From positions 1-58,999 of the forward strand of contig JAJDBQ010000190.1 of assembly GCA_029261255.1 (NCBI GenBank): 58,999 nt of DNA, read 5' to 3'. Each line of letters starts with the position of its first letter. Position 1 is the stretch's first letter. The position numbers were made by a program, and so were the translations under genes. This DNA is from Nitrospirales bacterium (lineage in GTDB: Bacteria; Nitrospirota; Nitrospiria; Nitrospirales; UBA8639). The notes under the pieces were generated by a model. That model ran no database searches, was not told the origin of the DNA, and was given only the letters and a program-made list of their open reading frames with translations. Of this stretch, positions 48,453 through 57,055 are shown piece after piece.

Positions 48453-50222
48453 TTACAAATCAGGTAATCGTGGGAATACGGCAAACGGAAGACGGACCCC
48501 ACGAACTTCAACTTGATCGGACCGAATATTTGATGGTGAATCAAATCCTTCCGAACCAATGACAGGAATAATATCGTCTTGGTCTGCCCCATCACCAGAT
48601 AATCCTAGGGCGCCAACATGAATGCCATTTTTAAACAACGGCACACCTTGAGGGAACAATTGAATGCCGCTTTGAGCTTGGGTTATGGGGATACATGGCC
48701 CCACACCTGTTAAAAAATTTGGTGTGGGCAGGGTTGCCAACAACAAGTCTGCCTGAAGTCCATTATTGAAAATACTCCATTCCCCTAAAGGTTTCGACAA
48801 AGGCCCAAAAGAAGCCGATCGAGTCGCACCGGGAGGGAAAATGGGATAGGCTAAAAATCCAAGCCCTCTGACTGAAAAGGCAATCGATCCATTCAATGGA
48901 ATCCCATCACCTGCCAGCGCCGTGACATAATTACCGAAACCGTTAGCCGTTAAAATTGTCCCCGCGTCCGCACGCATAAAGAAATTTGCCGTTCTCGCTT
49001 TCTGAACCGAAATATCCCAACTTTCAACTGGGGCATCATTGTTGCGGAACATGCCAAGGATGACACCATTCGTATCAACCACGGTCATGGAAGTTCTCGC
49101 TGGAAGTCCCAGGGGAAAACGAAGAGCTGACCGAGTGCGATTCGCCTGGCGAGCCGTTTGTCCGATAATTTGCTCAACATCCGCAGCAGTCAAGAAGCCA
49201 TCTGTTCCGGCAATGAATGGGACTGGGGAAGATGTTGGATCAACCCAACCACTGACACCTCCTACCGTCCTTCGCACAAAACCAGAAGCCGGACTTGCAA
49301 TGGGAACAATGATTTCTGTTCCAGGACCAGAAAAACTCGTATACGGGAGCGTATTTTGGCTGTTTGGTGGCTCTGAATTCGAAAATGGCAACCTCAATCC
49401 ATCAACAAGAATACGATCTGCTCTGATATCAATGGGCGCAGAAAAAAATAATGTGCCCGCAGCGGCCACAACTTCTTCTATGGCAATGTCTTCATCAGTC
49501 GCATCACGATCAAGAGTGTAGACTCCGTCTCCCTCAACACCAATGCCGCCAACGGAAACACCGTTCTTATAGAGCGGCAACCCTCCAGGATCCGCTGATA
49601 AACCAAGAGGGAGACCAACTTGATTGGCTGGGTGGCCTGTCCTGTTCACATCACTACATTGCAGTTGCGAGAATTGGACTCCTAGTAAGGGACCACCGGG
49701 AGCAGGATCGACTCCAGGCGGAAATCGTTCCTGAAGTACAAAATTTGTTGTTCTCGTACTCAATGCAAAACCTTGTGTCCCAAACAACGCAGCGGTTCCT
49801 GCTTTAGATATCGCTGCGGCTGCGCTGAGAGTGAGATTCGTATTCGGAGCCGGAAGAGGAGACGTATTAAATCCCTCAAGACCTCCAGTTCCGCCGCCAC
49901 GTATGGTTGGCGCTTGATTCGCACCAGCCATTTCTAATATGCCCAGTCGCGTACCTTCGCGGTCAAGAACGGCAATGGTGGCAGAAAAACCAAGAGCCTG
50001 AGCTTGCGTGGCAGCTTGAGCAATGATTTGCTGAACATCAGCAGCAGTGAGCCGTCCAGAAGCTGCTTGTGTGGCAAATTCTGCCCCTTCGCCAGCACCA
50101 GTATTCTTTCCTACATCAGTGGAAGGACCACAGGAAACAAGGAGACTGAGGCCGAGCAACATCCACATGGTATGAATTCTCTTCACTGAAGTTCTTTGGC
50201 TTTGTCGATTGTGTAATGTCAT
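48453..50222 (-). CDS. Lipoprotein with two GlcG/HbpS-like domains
   Basis: 589 residues. The signal peptide ends in lipobox LLVSC (Cys ~31). Two homologous halves are visible: LTAADVQQIIAQAATQAQALG (~57-77) with ATIAVLDREGTRLGIL, and LTAADVEQIIGQTARQANRTR (~345-365) with MTVVDTNGVILGMF. Each is followed by SKAGTAALFGTQGFALS/RTANFFMRADAGTILT and by VPLYKNGVSVGGIGVEGDG / VPLFKNGIHVGALGLSGDG. This is the GlcG/HbpS (heme-binding sensor-like) fold, duplicated. Some family members bind heme, but whether this one does is unknown. Starts 34 bases after the FHA-cytochrome gene ends and ends 5 bases before the barrel gene starts. Confidence 0.85.
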   Translation of the reverse strand: MTLHNRQSQRTSVKRIHTMWMLLGLSLLVSCGPSTDVGKNTGAGEGAEFATQAASGRLTAADVQQIIAQAATQAQALGFSATIAVLDREGTRLGILEMAGANQAPTIRGGGTGGLEGFNTSPLPAPNTNLTLSAAAAISKAGTAALFGTQGFALSTRTTNFVLQERFPPGVDPAPGGPLLGVQFSQLQCSDVNRTGHPANQVGLPLGLSADPGGLPLYKNGVSVGGIGVEGDGVYTLDRDATDEDIAIEEVVAAAGTLFFSAPIDIRADRILVDGLRLPFSNSEPPNSQNTLPYTSFSGPGTEIIVPIASPASGFVRRTVGGVSGWVDPTSSPVPFIAGTDGFLTAADVEQIIGQTARQANRTRSALRFPLGLPARTSMTVVDTNGVILGMFRNNDAPVESWDISVQKARTANFFMRADAGTILTANGFGNYVTALAGDGIPLNGSIAFSVRGLGFLAYPIFPPGATRSASFGPLSKPLGEWSIFNNGLQADLLLATLPTPNFLTGVGPCIPITQAQSGIQLFPQGVPLFKNGIHVGALGLSGDGADQDDIIPVIGSEGFDSPSNIRSDQVEVRGVRLPFAVFPRLPDL

Positions 50223-50256
50223 AACAATGTCCAGAACTAAAATAAAAGCGTCGAAT

Positions 50257-52074
50257 TTATTGCGAATCAGGATGATTGTTAACTTGGCTTAGACCCATCT
50301 GATTGTGGAAGCTAGCTAGCTGCTCTCTATCGGAAGCTGCCTTGGGATGAAATTCGTGGCATGTCTTGCACTGAGCTTGTGCACCTACTGGCTCCTCGTG
50401 ACAGGTCCGACAGTGACTAATTCCTGCCAACAGGACATCAGAGGTCTCTCGGCTTTCCTGAGCATGCTCATGGCATCCCAAGCAAAGATGCCCATCTTTT
50501 GATTTGATTTCTTGAAGTCCAAAATGTGCCGCATGATCAAAGCGACTATAGGGAAACCAACGTTCAGGAATGTGAGTGCCTGCAATCTCAAAATTTCCGG
50601 AAGACGGTAGCGCTCCCTTCATGGAAATGTCAATATTTTTCACACGCGATTTATTAATTTCTGTCGTAGTTTGTGATTCAGACCCACAATCATCGTGTAC
50701 TAATGGGAGAGCGATCAATTGGGGCTTCCCTGACTGTGTGGTTTCGACGGCATGACATTTCAAGCAGGCCTTCCCTTTGGGTGGAAGAAGAAATTGCTCC
50801 GCCCGAGCCACTCGCTCATTGACAAATATTCGCTCTTCGCGTGTCGCTGGTTGGCCAGGAAGGCGACGCATACCTCTCGCACGTTTCAACTCTCCAGGTA
50901 AGGAATTAAAATAAAAATCCGCATAGATTTCATTGAGTTCCTGGCTAACCTCACTAAACGGTCGCCCATGCGTAATCGTCTTATCTGGAATTTTAGAGTC
51001 AAACGTCAATAAGTGACAACGCTTGCAGTCTCGTTCATAACTCGTAGCCTGCATATACTGCCCCTTTTGATCCACACGATGACAGCTCTCACATGTCAAT
51101 GTCTCAGGACCTCGATCCCCGAGAAGTTGAGGCGATAGATGACATTTATGATTCAACTTCAACAGAGCATCGTCTTTCAATTCTGTCTTATCTGAAAAAC
51201 TCACGCGCCTGAGAGCATCGCTCTGCTGATTACGTCGAGTAATCGAAAATTCAGGATGGTCGCGTGTAAAGTCATGCACGGCAGTCTTGATAGGGAATTT
51301 TGCTTCCTTCACCTTAAGATCTCCATGACACTCAACACATTGGTGGTCCGGAACGGCGATTAAAGGCCGATCATCCTTATGTTCAAGGTGACACGAAGCA
51401 CAAGGTGGGCCAGGAGCTTCCGTCTGATTTTCAAAGTGGGAAGGACTAAGAATGGTTTTGGGGTGGCAGCCTTGACACGTTTTGTCTGGGACAAGATTCC
51501 ACACAGCTTTCCATTCGCTATGACACTTTTCACATTGTTCCGTAAATTTTGCATGTTTTACGGAAACGGGGCCAGGCATAAACATCCCGGGTTTCCCCAA
51601 TGCTAACGCTCCAACAGAACCAGCCAATACGAGAAGGGTAAGCCAAAGAGAAAGTGATTTGCGGGTCCAACGTCCCTCTGAAAGCTGAAGCTTCGGCATC
51701 AATTCCAGCGAGGGTTCTCCTGTCTTAAGGGGTTCATGTTCCACTGTCAGGATGAAAGGACCGCTCGGATCAGCTTGGGAAACGATCAGGTCGTACCCAT
51801 GAATGCTAACTTTATCCCCTTCATTCAGGGAGCGCTCTCCAATAATGGGCTGAGCATTGAGTAAGAGCTTCCCAGTCTCTGTGAGATCGTGGATGACACA
51901 GTGCCCCTCTTCATCACAGATGATTTTCGTCTGATTCTGGGAAACGGATAGGTCTGCCAAGTGAAGGTCATTGGAGGAAGCACGGCCGATATGGAGCACT
52001 GACCCTGGAATATCGATGATCTTTGTCTGAACTTCCCCTCGGAAGTTAATCTGTCGAATGATTTGGAATGACAT
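50257..52074 (-). CDS. FHA domain - transmembrane - decaheme cytochrome fusion
   Basis: 605 residues. An N-terminal FHA-like domain (~20-110; VLHIGRASSNDLHLADLSVSQNQ ... HDLTETGKLLLN) retains the Arg31 and Ser pair for phosphothreonine but has SQNQ in place of the SRxH-type His. A single membrane helix (~141-160, after RWTRK) suggests FHA in the cytoplasm and the rest in the periplasm. The periplasmic part has ten CXXCH sites: CEKCH, CQGCH, CASCH, CVECH, CESCH, CKRCH, CLKCH, CLGCH, CRTCH and CKTCH, in cytochrome c3/c7-like clusters. An FHA domain joined to a decaheme is rare; it could relay a phosphorylation signal to an electron-transfer protein or place it in a complex. Confidence 0.9.
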   Translation of the reverse strand: MSFQIIRQINFRGEVQTKIIDIPGSVLHIGRASSNDLHLADLSVSQNQTKIICDEEGHCVIHDLTETGKLLLNAQPIIGERSLNEGDKVSIHGYDLIVSQADPSGPFILTVEHEPLKTGEPSLELMPKLQLSEGRWTRKSLSLWLTLLVLAGSVGALALGKPGMFMPGPVSVKHAKFTEQCEKCHSEWKAVWNLVPDKTCQGCHPKTILSPSHFENQTEAPGPPCASCHLEHKDDRPLIAVPDHQCVECHGDLKVKEAKFPIKTAVHDFTRDHPEFSITRRNQQSDALRRVSFSDKTELKDDALLKLNHKCHLSPQLLGDRGPETLTCESCHRVDQKGQYMQATSYERDCKRCHLLTFDSKIPDKTITHGRPFSEVSQELNEIYADFYFNSLPGELKRARGMRRLPGQPATREERIFVNERVARAEQFLLPPKGKACLKCHAVETTQSGKPQLIALPLVHDDCGSESQTTTEINKSRVKNIDISMKGALPSSGNFEIAGTHIPERWFPYSRFDHAAHFGLQEIKSKDGHLCLGCHEHAQESRETSDVLLAGISHCRTCHEEPVGAQAQCKTCHEFHPKAASDREQLASFHNQMGLSQVNNHPDSQ

Positions 52075-52307
52075 GATGGTCTACTCTGTTATTTCGAAAC
52101 CCTTGTTCTTGTTATCAGAATCTGTTGATTCATTCTCATAAAACGGCCTTTATTGCGCACGCAAGAATGAATCTCAGCAGCCAACGGGAATCATCAGAAC
52201 AATCATCCAGCCAGGCCGCAGCCATTTGGACGCGCGGAGCGTAGTTCCAGTATGTGAGCACGAGCAAATGGCGAGAATGCCACTGGTGATATTTTTCAAC
52301 ATTCCCA
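52075..52307. other. Non-coding gap inside the redox cluster
   Basis: Over 200 bases between the b-type protein and the FHA-cytochrome gene. I see no gene, strong hairpin or promoter; small open frames here have no ribosome site. A separate transcript start for the four outer-envelope genes is possible but not shown. Confidence 0.3.
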
Positions 52308-53150
52308 TTAATAAAAGAAGACACTCCACAAATGGATGGCCACAGTCATGAGCATCGCAATGGATACGGGTACATGCAGATATAACCAAGCCTGCATCGC
52401 ATTGCGTAGTTTCATTTGCTTGAGCAGATGCATTTCCAGTTGTGTCTTCTTGAGCAATAACTGTGAGACAGATTGAAAGGTGGGTTGGTCTTCTACTGGA
52501 ATCTTAGGGATCCAGGTGGATAATTGGGCGGTTCGTTGAGCGAGAAGATCGCCACCGCTTCCTCCAAATAAGAGCGACCACCCTTTGGGCTTCACCGCAC
52601 CCATGGCCGTGACCTCTTGCTGATAGAGGCTCACAAGCGCATCGGATTTATCCTTGATTTGGGCACGTATTTCCGAAAGGAGCCGAGCAATTTCTTTATC
52701 AACTTTATCGGATTGGAGCTCAGTCTCATATTTGGTGAGTCGTACCGGAATAGCCTGATATAGCACCACACCAAAAATACCGCTCAACACCACAATGGCA
52801 AGGAGAACAAAGGCCAAGGTATGAACATCAAATCCAAAACGAAATCCCGCATGGAGAGGAATAATTAAAAGGGTCAAGAGCCCTAACGCAACATGTGCGC
52901 TCACCCACCCCTTTAACGTTCCCATCCTGCTGGCATACGACCGTTTCCGAATGCCGAGATACATGAGGATGAGAATAATGATGGTGCCAAATAGGCCATA
53001 GATCAGCCCAATGGTACTCCCCCCCCACGCGAGCATGCGAGACTGGTAATCGAGATAATGCAGGCACAAGGCCACGCTAATGATGAGACTGATCCAGAGC
53101 CATCGACCACCTCGATAGGAGAGAAATGTGCCCTCACCTGGTTTGCTCAC
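52308..53150 (-). CDS. Five-helix membrane protein with diheme cytochrome b-like His pattern
   Basis: 280 residues. Helices at ~17-35, 45-67, 83-101, 108-131 and 254-278, with a ~120-residue soluble loop between the fourth and fifth. Four membrane His form two pairs, each 14 residues apart: His86/His100 (helix 3) and His259/His273 (helix 5), the spacing of bis-His heme ligands in ferric reductase/NOX and related b-cytochromes. Its start overlaps the end of the FAD/Fe-S gene by 17 bases. I infer a diheme b subunit moving electrons between the cytoplasmic Fe-S protein and periplasmic cytochromes or quinone. No family name assigned. Confidence 0.78.
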   Translation of the reverse strand: MSKPGEGTFLSYRGGRWLWISLIISVALCLHYLDYQSRMLAWGGSTIGLIYGLFGTIIILILMYLGIRKRSYASRMGTLKGWVSAHVALGLLTLLIIPLHAGFRFGFDVHTLAFVLLAIVVLSGIFGVVLYQAIPVRLTKYETELQSDKVDKEIARLLSEIRAQIKDKSDALVSLYQQEVTAMGAVKPKGWSLLFGGSGGDLLAQRTAQLSTWIPKIPVEDQPTFQSVSQLLLKKTQLEMHLLKQMKLRNAMQAWLYLHVPVSIAMLMTVAIHLWSVFFY

Positions 53151-55548
53151 TCGAGCTCCCTACGCCAATTCGTTTAAAATAATCATTGGGCGATACACGC
53201 ATGGCTGCCCCAGTTGGACAGATTCTGACGCAAGCGGGGCCATGCCCTAAATCTTGGCACAAGTCACATTTGATGGCTTTTGTTTGCTCACCTTCTTCTG
53301 TCGCATCACCACCAAGACCAACCAAGGCAAGGAGACGATCAAATGCCCCAAGTTCTTTGGGTTTTCTCTCATGCACCATAAAAATGCTGCCATATGGACA
53401 ATTGGTGGCACAGTTCCCACAACCAATGCATCGATCGGCATGAATAAAGACTTCGCCATTTGGATCTCGCACAATCGCATCGCCTGGTGGACAATCAGTC
53501 ATACACATGGGATTTTCACAGTGCCGGCAGGATGTTGGAACCAGTAGACTCCCATAAATGGTTCCCTCAGTCCGGTAGAGTCGTGTTTGCCCATTATGAG
53601 TATTGGCGCAGGCATTGACGCATTGATCACAACGAACACATTCATTTTCATCGATAAACAGAACATCCGTGCCTTCAAAGACCCCTTTGTCCATCAACCG
53701 ATTAATGAGATGTCCCTCTTCGGACTCCCGCATGGACACTTCTAACCCAGACAACATTTTTTCCTGTACATTTTGGGTCAGTTGCTCACGAAAATCAGGG
53801 TATCGATCGAGAATCGTAGAGAAATCCTTTTTCTTAATACGAATGGCTTCACTTGGCTTGGTCGCCGTCACCGTAAATTGATGAATGGGGTTCTCAGGGT
53901 CTAGCAGTCCGACTTCGCCAAAATACGTCCCGACAGGGAGATGATTCACCACCACGTCTGTGCCAGCTAAACCAGATTGTTTACTGACCTTCATTGAGCC
54001 ACTTCTCACTAGATAAAAAGCATCAGCCGATGCGCCTTCTGTAAAGACGACCTCTCCCTGTTTATAGGTCATCGTTTTCGCGCGAGTCGACGCTGACCGG
54101 AGGAATGTTCGATCAGCATCAGGCAATAAATACATTTGGAGGGCGCGAAAGATGAAGCTTTGATCGATTTTACGTTTCACGGAAAGATCAGCATTGAGCA
54201 GGCGGAGGACAGCTCTGCGAGGAACCTCAACAAGCACACATTCTTTCGTGGATTTGACAGTTTCCGAACGTCTCAGACCAGACACTAAACTCATTTCGCC
54301 AAAAAAATCTCCAGGCTCTAAGATGGCCGCTGGTTGATCCTCTCCTAGCGCACTACTTTTTACCTGCACATTCCCGTCAATGATGATATATAAACTATCC
54401 GAATAATCTTCTTCTCGATAAATAAGGGTTTTGGGTTTGATATCGCGATACACGGTACTGGCGAGAAGCATTTCACGAATAATAGGATCCGACACATCGG
54501 CGAGAAGAGGGACAAGCGCTCGTAGGGTATCCAACCGTTCATCCACTGAGCCACCAAACATGCCAAGCCGATCATCACGAATGATGGGCTCTTCGACTGG
54601 TTCAACATCATGCCCAAGGAGATGTTCCACAACATCATATCCTTGATTCATGCCTTGTTTGATCAAGCCATAACCAGCGACCGAACCAATCATATACAAA
54701 CCCGGAATATTGGTTTCAAAGTGCTTGGTCAACACGGGAGGTGCATTCGCACTGTCAGAAGCGAACTTAATTCCAATTTTCTTCAAAAACGCTTTGGGCA
54801 TTTCAGCACCAAAACTCACAAAAATGAGATCGGCTTTGACTTTGAAAGGAGGTTCGTCGGGAGTATTCACATTCTGGATGTAGGCCACGTGTTCTTCAAT
54901 ACGCACGACTTCTGAACAGAAAAACGGCGTCAATTGTTTTGAGGCAATCTTGGCTTTGACTTCACGATCGAGCGCATCTTTTAAGCGAAAAAATTCTTCT
55001 TTCCGATAGACCACTCCCACACGATTTTTATGAGAGAGGGCCAAGGCTTTTTCGATAGCCGCATCACCGCCACCTAAAACGAGAATATCTTCGTTCTCAT
55101 AGATAGTGGGATCGCCAACTCTGGTGGCGACATGAGGTAAATCTGCTCCAGGCGCAGTTGCCATCCGGGGATTGCCTTGGACGCCAATAGAAAGAATGAC
55201 CGATTTGGCCTCATACTCCCCTTTGACGGTCTTCACCGTAAAATTCGACCCGGTTTTTTCAATAGCTTTGACTTCTTCAGAGGTCTGAATAGGGACATCG
55301 ACCTCCGTCACCGTAGTCCCCCAATTTTCCAAGATGGATTCTCGTGTCCCCGCCTGGAAGGGGACATCGCTGCGTAAAGGGATCATGGGTGGCTCAGCCA
55401 TCACATACTTTCCCTTTTGGTAGTCAAAAACGAGGGTATTCCCCACTTCCCCTTTTTCAAGCGCTAAGACTTTGAGATTATTTTTGTGAGCATGACAGGC
55501 GGCACTCAATCCAGCCGGCCCAGTACCCACAACAATCAGGTCATACAT
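53134..55548 (-). CDS. FAD oxidoreductase fused to two cyclic-nucleotide domains and a four-cluster ferredoxin
   Basis: About 804 residues from the ATG at 55548 (AAGGTG five bases upstream; MYDLIVVGTGPAG fits a FAD-binding start). Residues ~1-320 are a two-Rossmann thioredoxin-reductase-like flavoprotein (GTGPAG at 8-13; VLGGGDAAIE at ~160-170) without a redox CXXC. Two cNMP-binding domains follow (~345-455 with FGEMSLVSGLRRSETV; ~475-590 with FGEVGLLDPENPIHQF). The first keeps the phosphate-binding Arg, the second does not. The final part carries four [4Fe-4S] motifs: CVRCDQCVNAC, CRHC...CMTDCP, CIGCGNCATNCP and CDLC...CVRICP, like NrfC/DmsB. No signal peptide, so cytoplasmic, probably on the membrane with the b-type protein. 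It could take electrons from NAD(P)H or feed them back. Confidence 0.92.
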   Translation of the reverse strand: MYDLIVVGTGPAGLSAACHAHKNNLKVLALEKGEVGNTLVFDYQKGKYVMAEPPMIPLRSDVPFQAGTRESILENWGTTVTEVDVPIQTSEEVKAIEKTGSNFTVKTVKGEYEAKSVILSIGVQGNPRMATAPGADLPHVATRVGDPTIYENEDILVLGGGDAAIEKALALSHKNRVGVVYRKEEFFRLKDALDREVKAKIASKQLTPFFCSEVVRIEEHVAYIQNVNTPDEPPFKVKADLIFVSFGAEMPKAFLKKIGIKFASDSANAPPVLTKHFETNIPGLYMIGSVAGYGLIKQGMNQGYDVVEHLLGHDVEPVEEPIIRDDRLGMFGGSVDERLDTLRALVPLLADVSDPIIREMLLASTVYRDIKPKTLIYREEDYSDSLYIIIDGNVQVKSSALGEDQPAAILEPGDFFGEMSLVSGLRRSETVKSTKECVLVEVPRRAVLRLLNADLSVKRKIDQSFIFRALQMYLLPDADRTFLRSASTRAKTMTYKQGEVVFTEGASADAFYLVRSGSMKVSKQSGLAGTDVVVNHLPVGTYFGEVGLLDPENPIHQFTVTATKPSEAIRIKKKDFSTILDRYPDFREQLTQNVQEKMLSGLEVSMRESEEGHLINRLMDKGVFEGTDVLFIDENECVRCDQCVNACANTHNGQTRLYRTEGTIYGSLLVPTSCRHCENPMCMTDCPPGDAIVRDPNGEVFIHADRCIGCGNCATNCPYGSIFMVHERKPKELGAFDRLLALVGLGGDATEEGEQTKAIKCDLCQDLGHGPACVRICPTGAAMRVSPNDYFKRIGVGSSSEQTR

Positions 55549-55582
55549 AAGGACACCTTCATGATTCAAAGAGAGCCGTTCA

Positions 55583-57055
55583 TTATTTCACGGCCGCAGC
55601 AGCAGATGGTCCCGAACTGAGGAGGGAACCAAACTTCTTCAAATTTGTCGTAAACGAAACAAGGTCATATTGACGCCCACTCTTAATATCCTCAAAAAGG
55701 GCATCCATAGCCGCACCAAGGGCCTTATCGTTAGAAGGTCTTCCAACGGCATCTGCGTAGGATTCATAAAGTGCGGCCAACCCTAAGACAGCCTGTTCTG
55801 CAGATTGAAACCCTGCATTCGCAATCGTGGACGCATCACCCGTTATTCGATTCATCAACGACCATGCAGATTTCTGAGTAAATGTTGCTTGTTGCACCAT
55901 CGGAATGAGGCTTGCCACAAACTGTTCGAGTGTTGTGAGATGTTGTTCAAAGTCAGCTTTTGAGGCCTTGCTTTTACCCGTGAGCTGATCATGAAATGTG
56001 GTGATCATTTGCGCTAACATCTTCGCTTTCTCAGGAGCCATTTCCACAAGAAGATGGCGGTACACCGAATAGCTGGCGGCATTCCAAATAAGCCGCCCAG
56101 GCCTGCCATTATAATCTCGGACTCGCCAACGTTGGAGCGCCTTTTCTTCATCTGAAATCTCACGCACACGATCGACCACATCATGATGACAGGCATAACA
56201 ATCGAAATGAATGAGATCTGGCCAGAGGACAGTTTGCGCTTTTCTGGATTCGGTTAATAATTGAAGCTGGTTCCGAAGAGCAACCGCTTGCCCAGTGGCC
56301 CACCCTTTGGCTCCGAGCCAAGCTCGAGCCTTTTTATCTTTTGGGGGGAACCAATGAGACGGCATGACGGCACTGAAATTATCTAACTCAAAATTGAGTC
56401 TTGGGTGTCCTGCACCAATGAGTTCATGATCAACAATATTGTCCCCCACACCCAAATGGCAGGCCAGACAGCGCTCGGTCCGTTTTTCCAAATTTTTTGT
56501 ATCGAACATACCTAAATCCCGACCTCTTTCCTTCGTCCAATCTCTGCGGGTATGTGGACCAAGCCATTTTTCTGCCGGACCATGACAGCCTTCACACGTC
56601 ACGCCTTCAGTCAAATCATAATTGATGCCTTGGTTTTCTTCGACAACATCCACGGCATGACACACCAAACACCGTTGACTCGTTTCTGGTTTATCAATCC
56701 CAAGGTTTTTACCCATGCGCTGAGAGTCAGGCTGCAGTAAGACTTTATACGCCTGTGCATGAAGATCGTTATCCAACCAGATCCAATATTCGTTTTGAGG
56801 AATAGAAAATTTCCCCTCTGGCTTCGTTGGCCTGGGCTTCGTACTCCCATGGCAATTACTCCCATTACAAGAAGCCGCACCCATAAAATAATATGGATCC
56901 AATGACTTGTCTTTCGGCGAAATTACCAGCCCTCCAGCAACTTGGGCCTGAGAAACCTCCACCAAAGAAAATCCAATGACTAGCACCATGAAAAAACCCA
57001 TGACGCTCGCCAAAGCTCCTGTCATTCGTCCACAAGCTGTTGTCAATTGGTTCAT
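55583..57055 (-). CDS. Periplasmic pentaheme cytochrome, c554-like, with one CX4CH site
   Basis: 490 residues. Signal peptide (~14-38) with cleavage after SQA. Four CXXCH motifs (CLVCH, CEGCH, CLACH, CYACH) and one CNGSNCH site (Cys63-X4-Cys68-His69), making five. The GHPRLNFELDNFSAVMPSHW region is typical of c554-like/multiheme family proteins. The C-terminal ~170 residues are mostly helical and heme-free. AGGGGG eight bases upstream of the ATG is a good ribosome site. It is the first gene of the cluster and probably the periplasmic shuttle. Confidence 0.88.
   Translation of the reverse strand: MNQLTTACGRMTGALASVMGFFMVLVIGFSLVEVSQAQVAGGLVISPKDKSLDPYYFMGAASCNGSNCHGSTKPRPTKPEGKFSIPQNEYWIWLDNDLHAQAYKVLLQPDSQRMGKNLGIDKPETSQRCLVCHAVDVVEENQGINYDLTEGVTCEGCHGPAEKWLGPHTRRDWTKERGRDLGMFDTKNLEKRTERCLACHLGVGDNIVDHELIGAGHPRLNFELDNFSAVMPSHWFPPKDKKARAWLGAKGWATGQAVALRNQLQLLTESRKAQTVLWPDLIHFDCYACHHDVVDRVREISDEEKALQRWRVRDYNGRPGRLIWNAASYSVYRHLLVEMAPEKAKMLAQMITTFHDQLTGKSKASKADFEQHLTTLEQFVASLIPMVQQATFTQKSAWSLMNRITGDASTIANAGFQSAEQAVLGLAALYESYADAVGRPSNDKALGAAMDALFEDIKSGRQYDLVSFTTNLKKFGSLLSSGPSAAAAVK

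Noticed and set aside
52136..52324. A small minus-strand open frame in the redox cluster gap
   Set aside because: Overlaps the end of the b-type gene, no ribosome site and no recognisable pattern.
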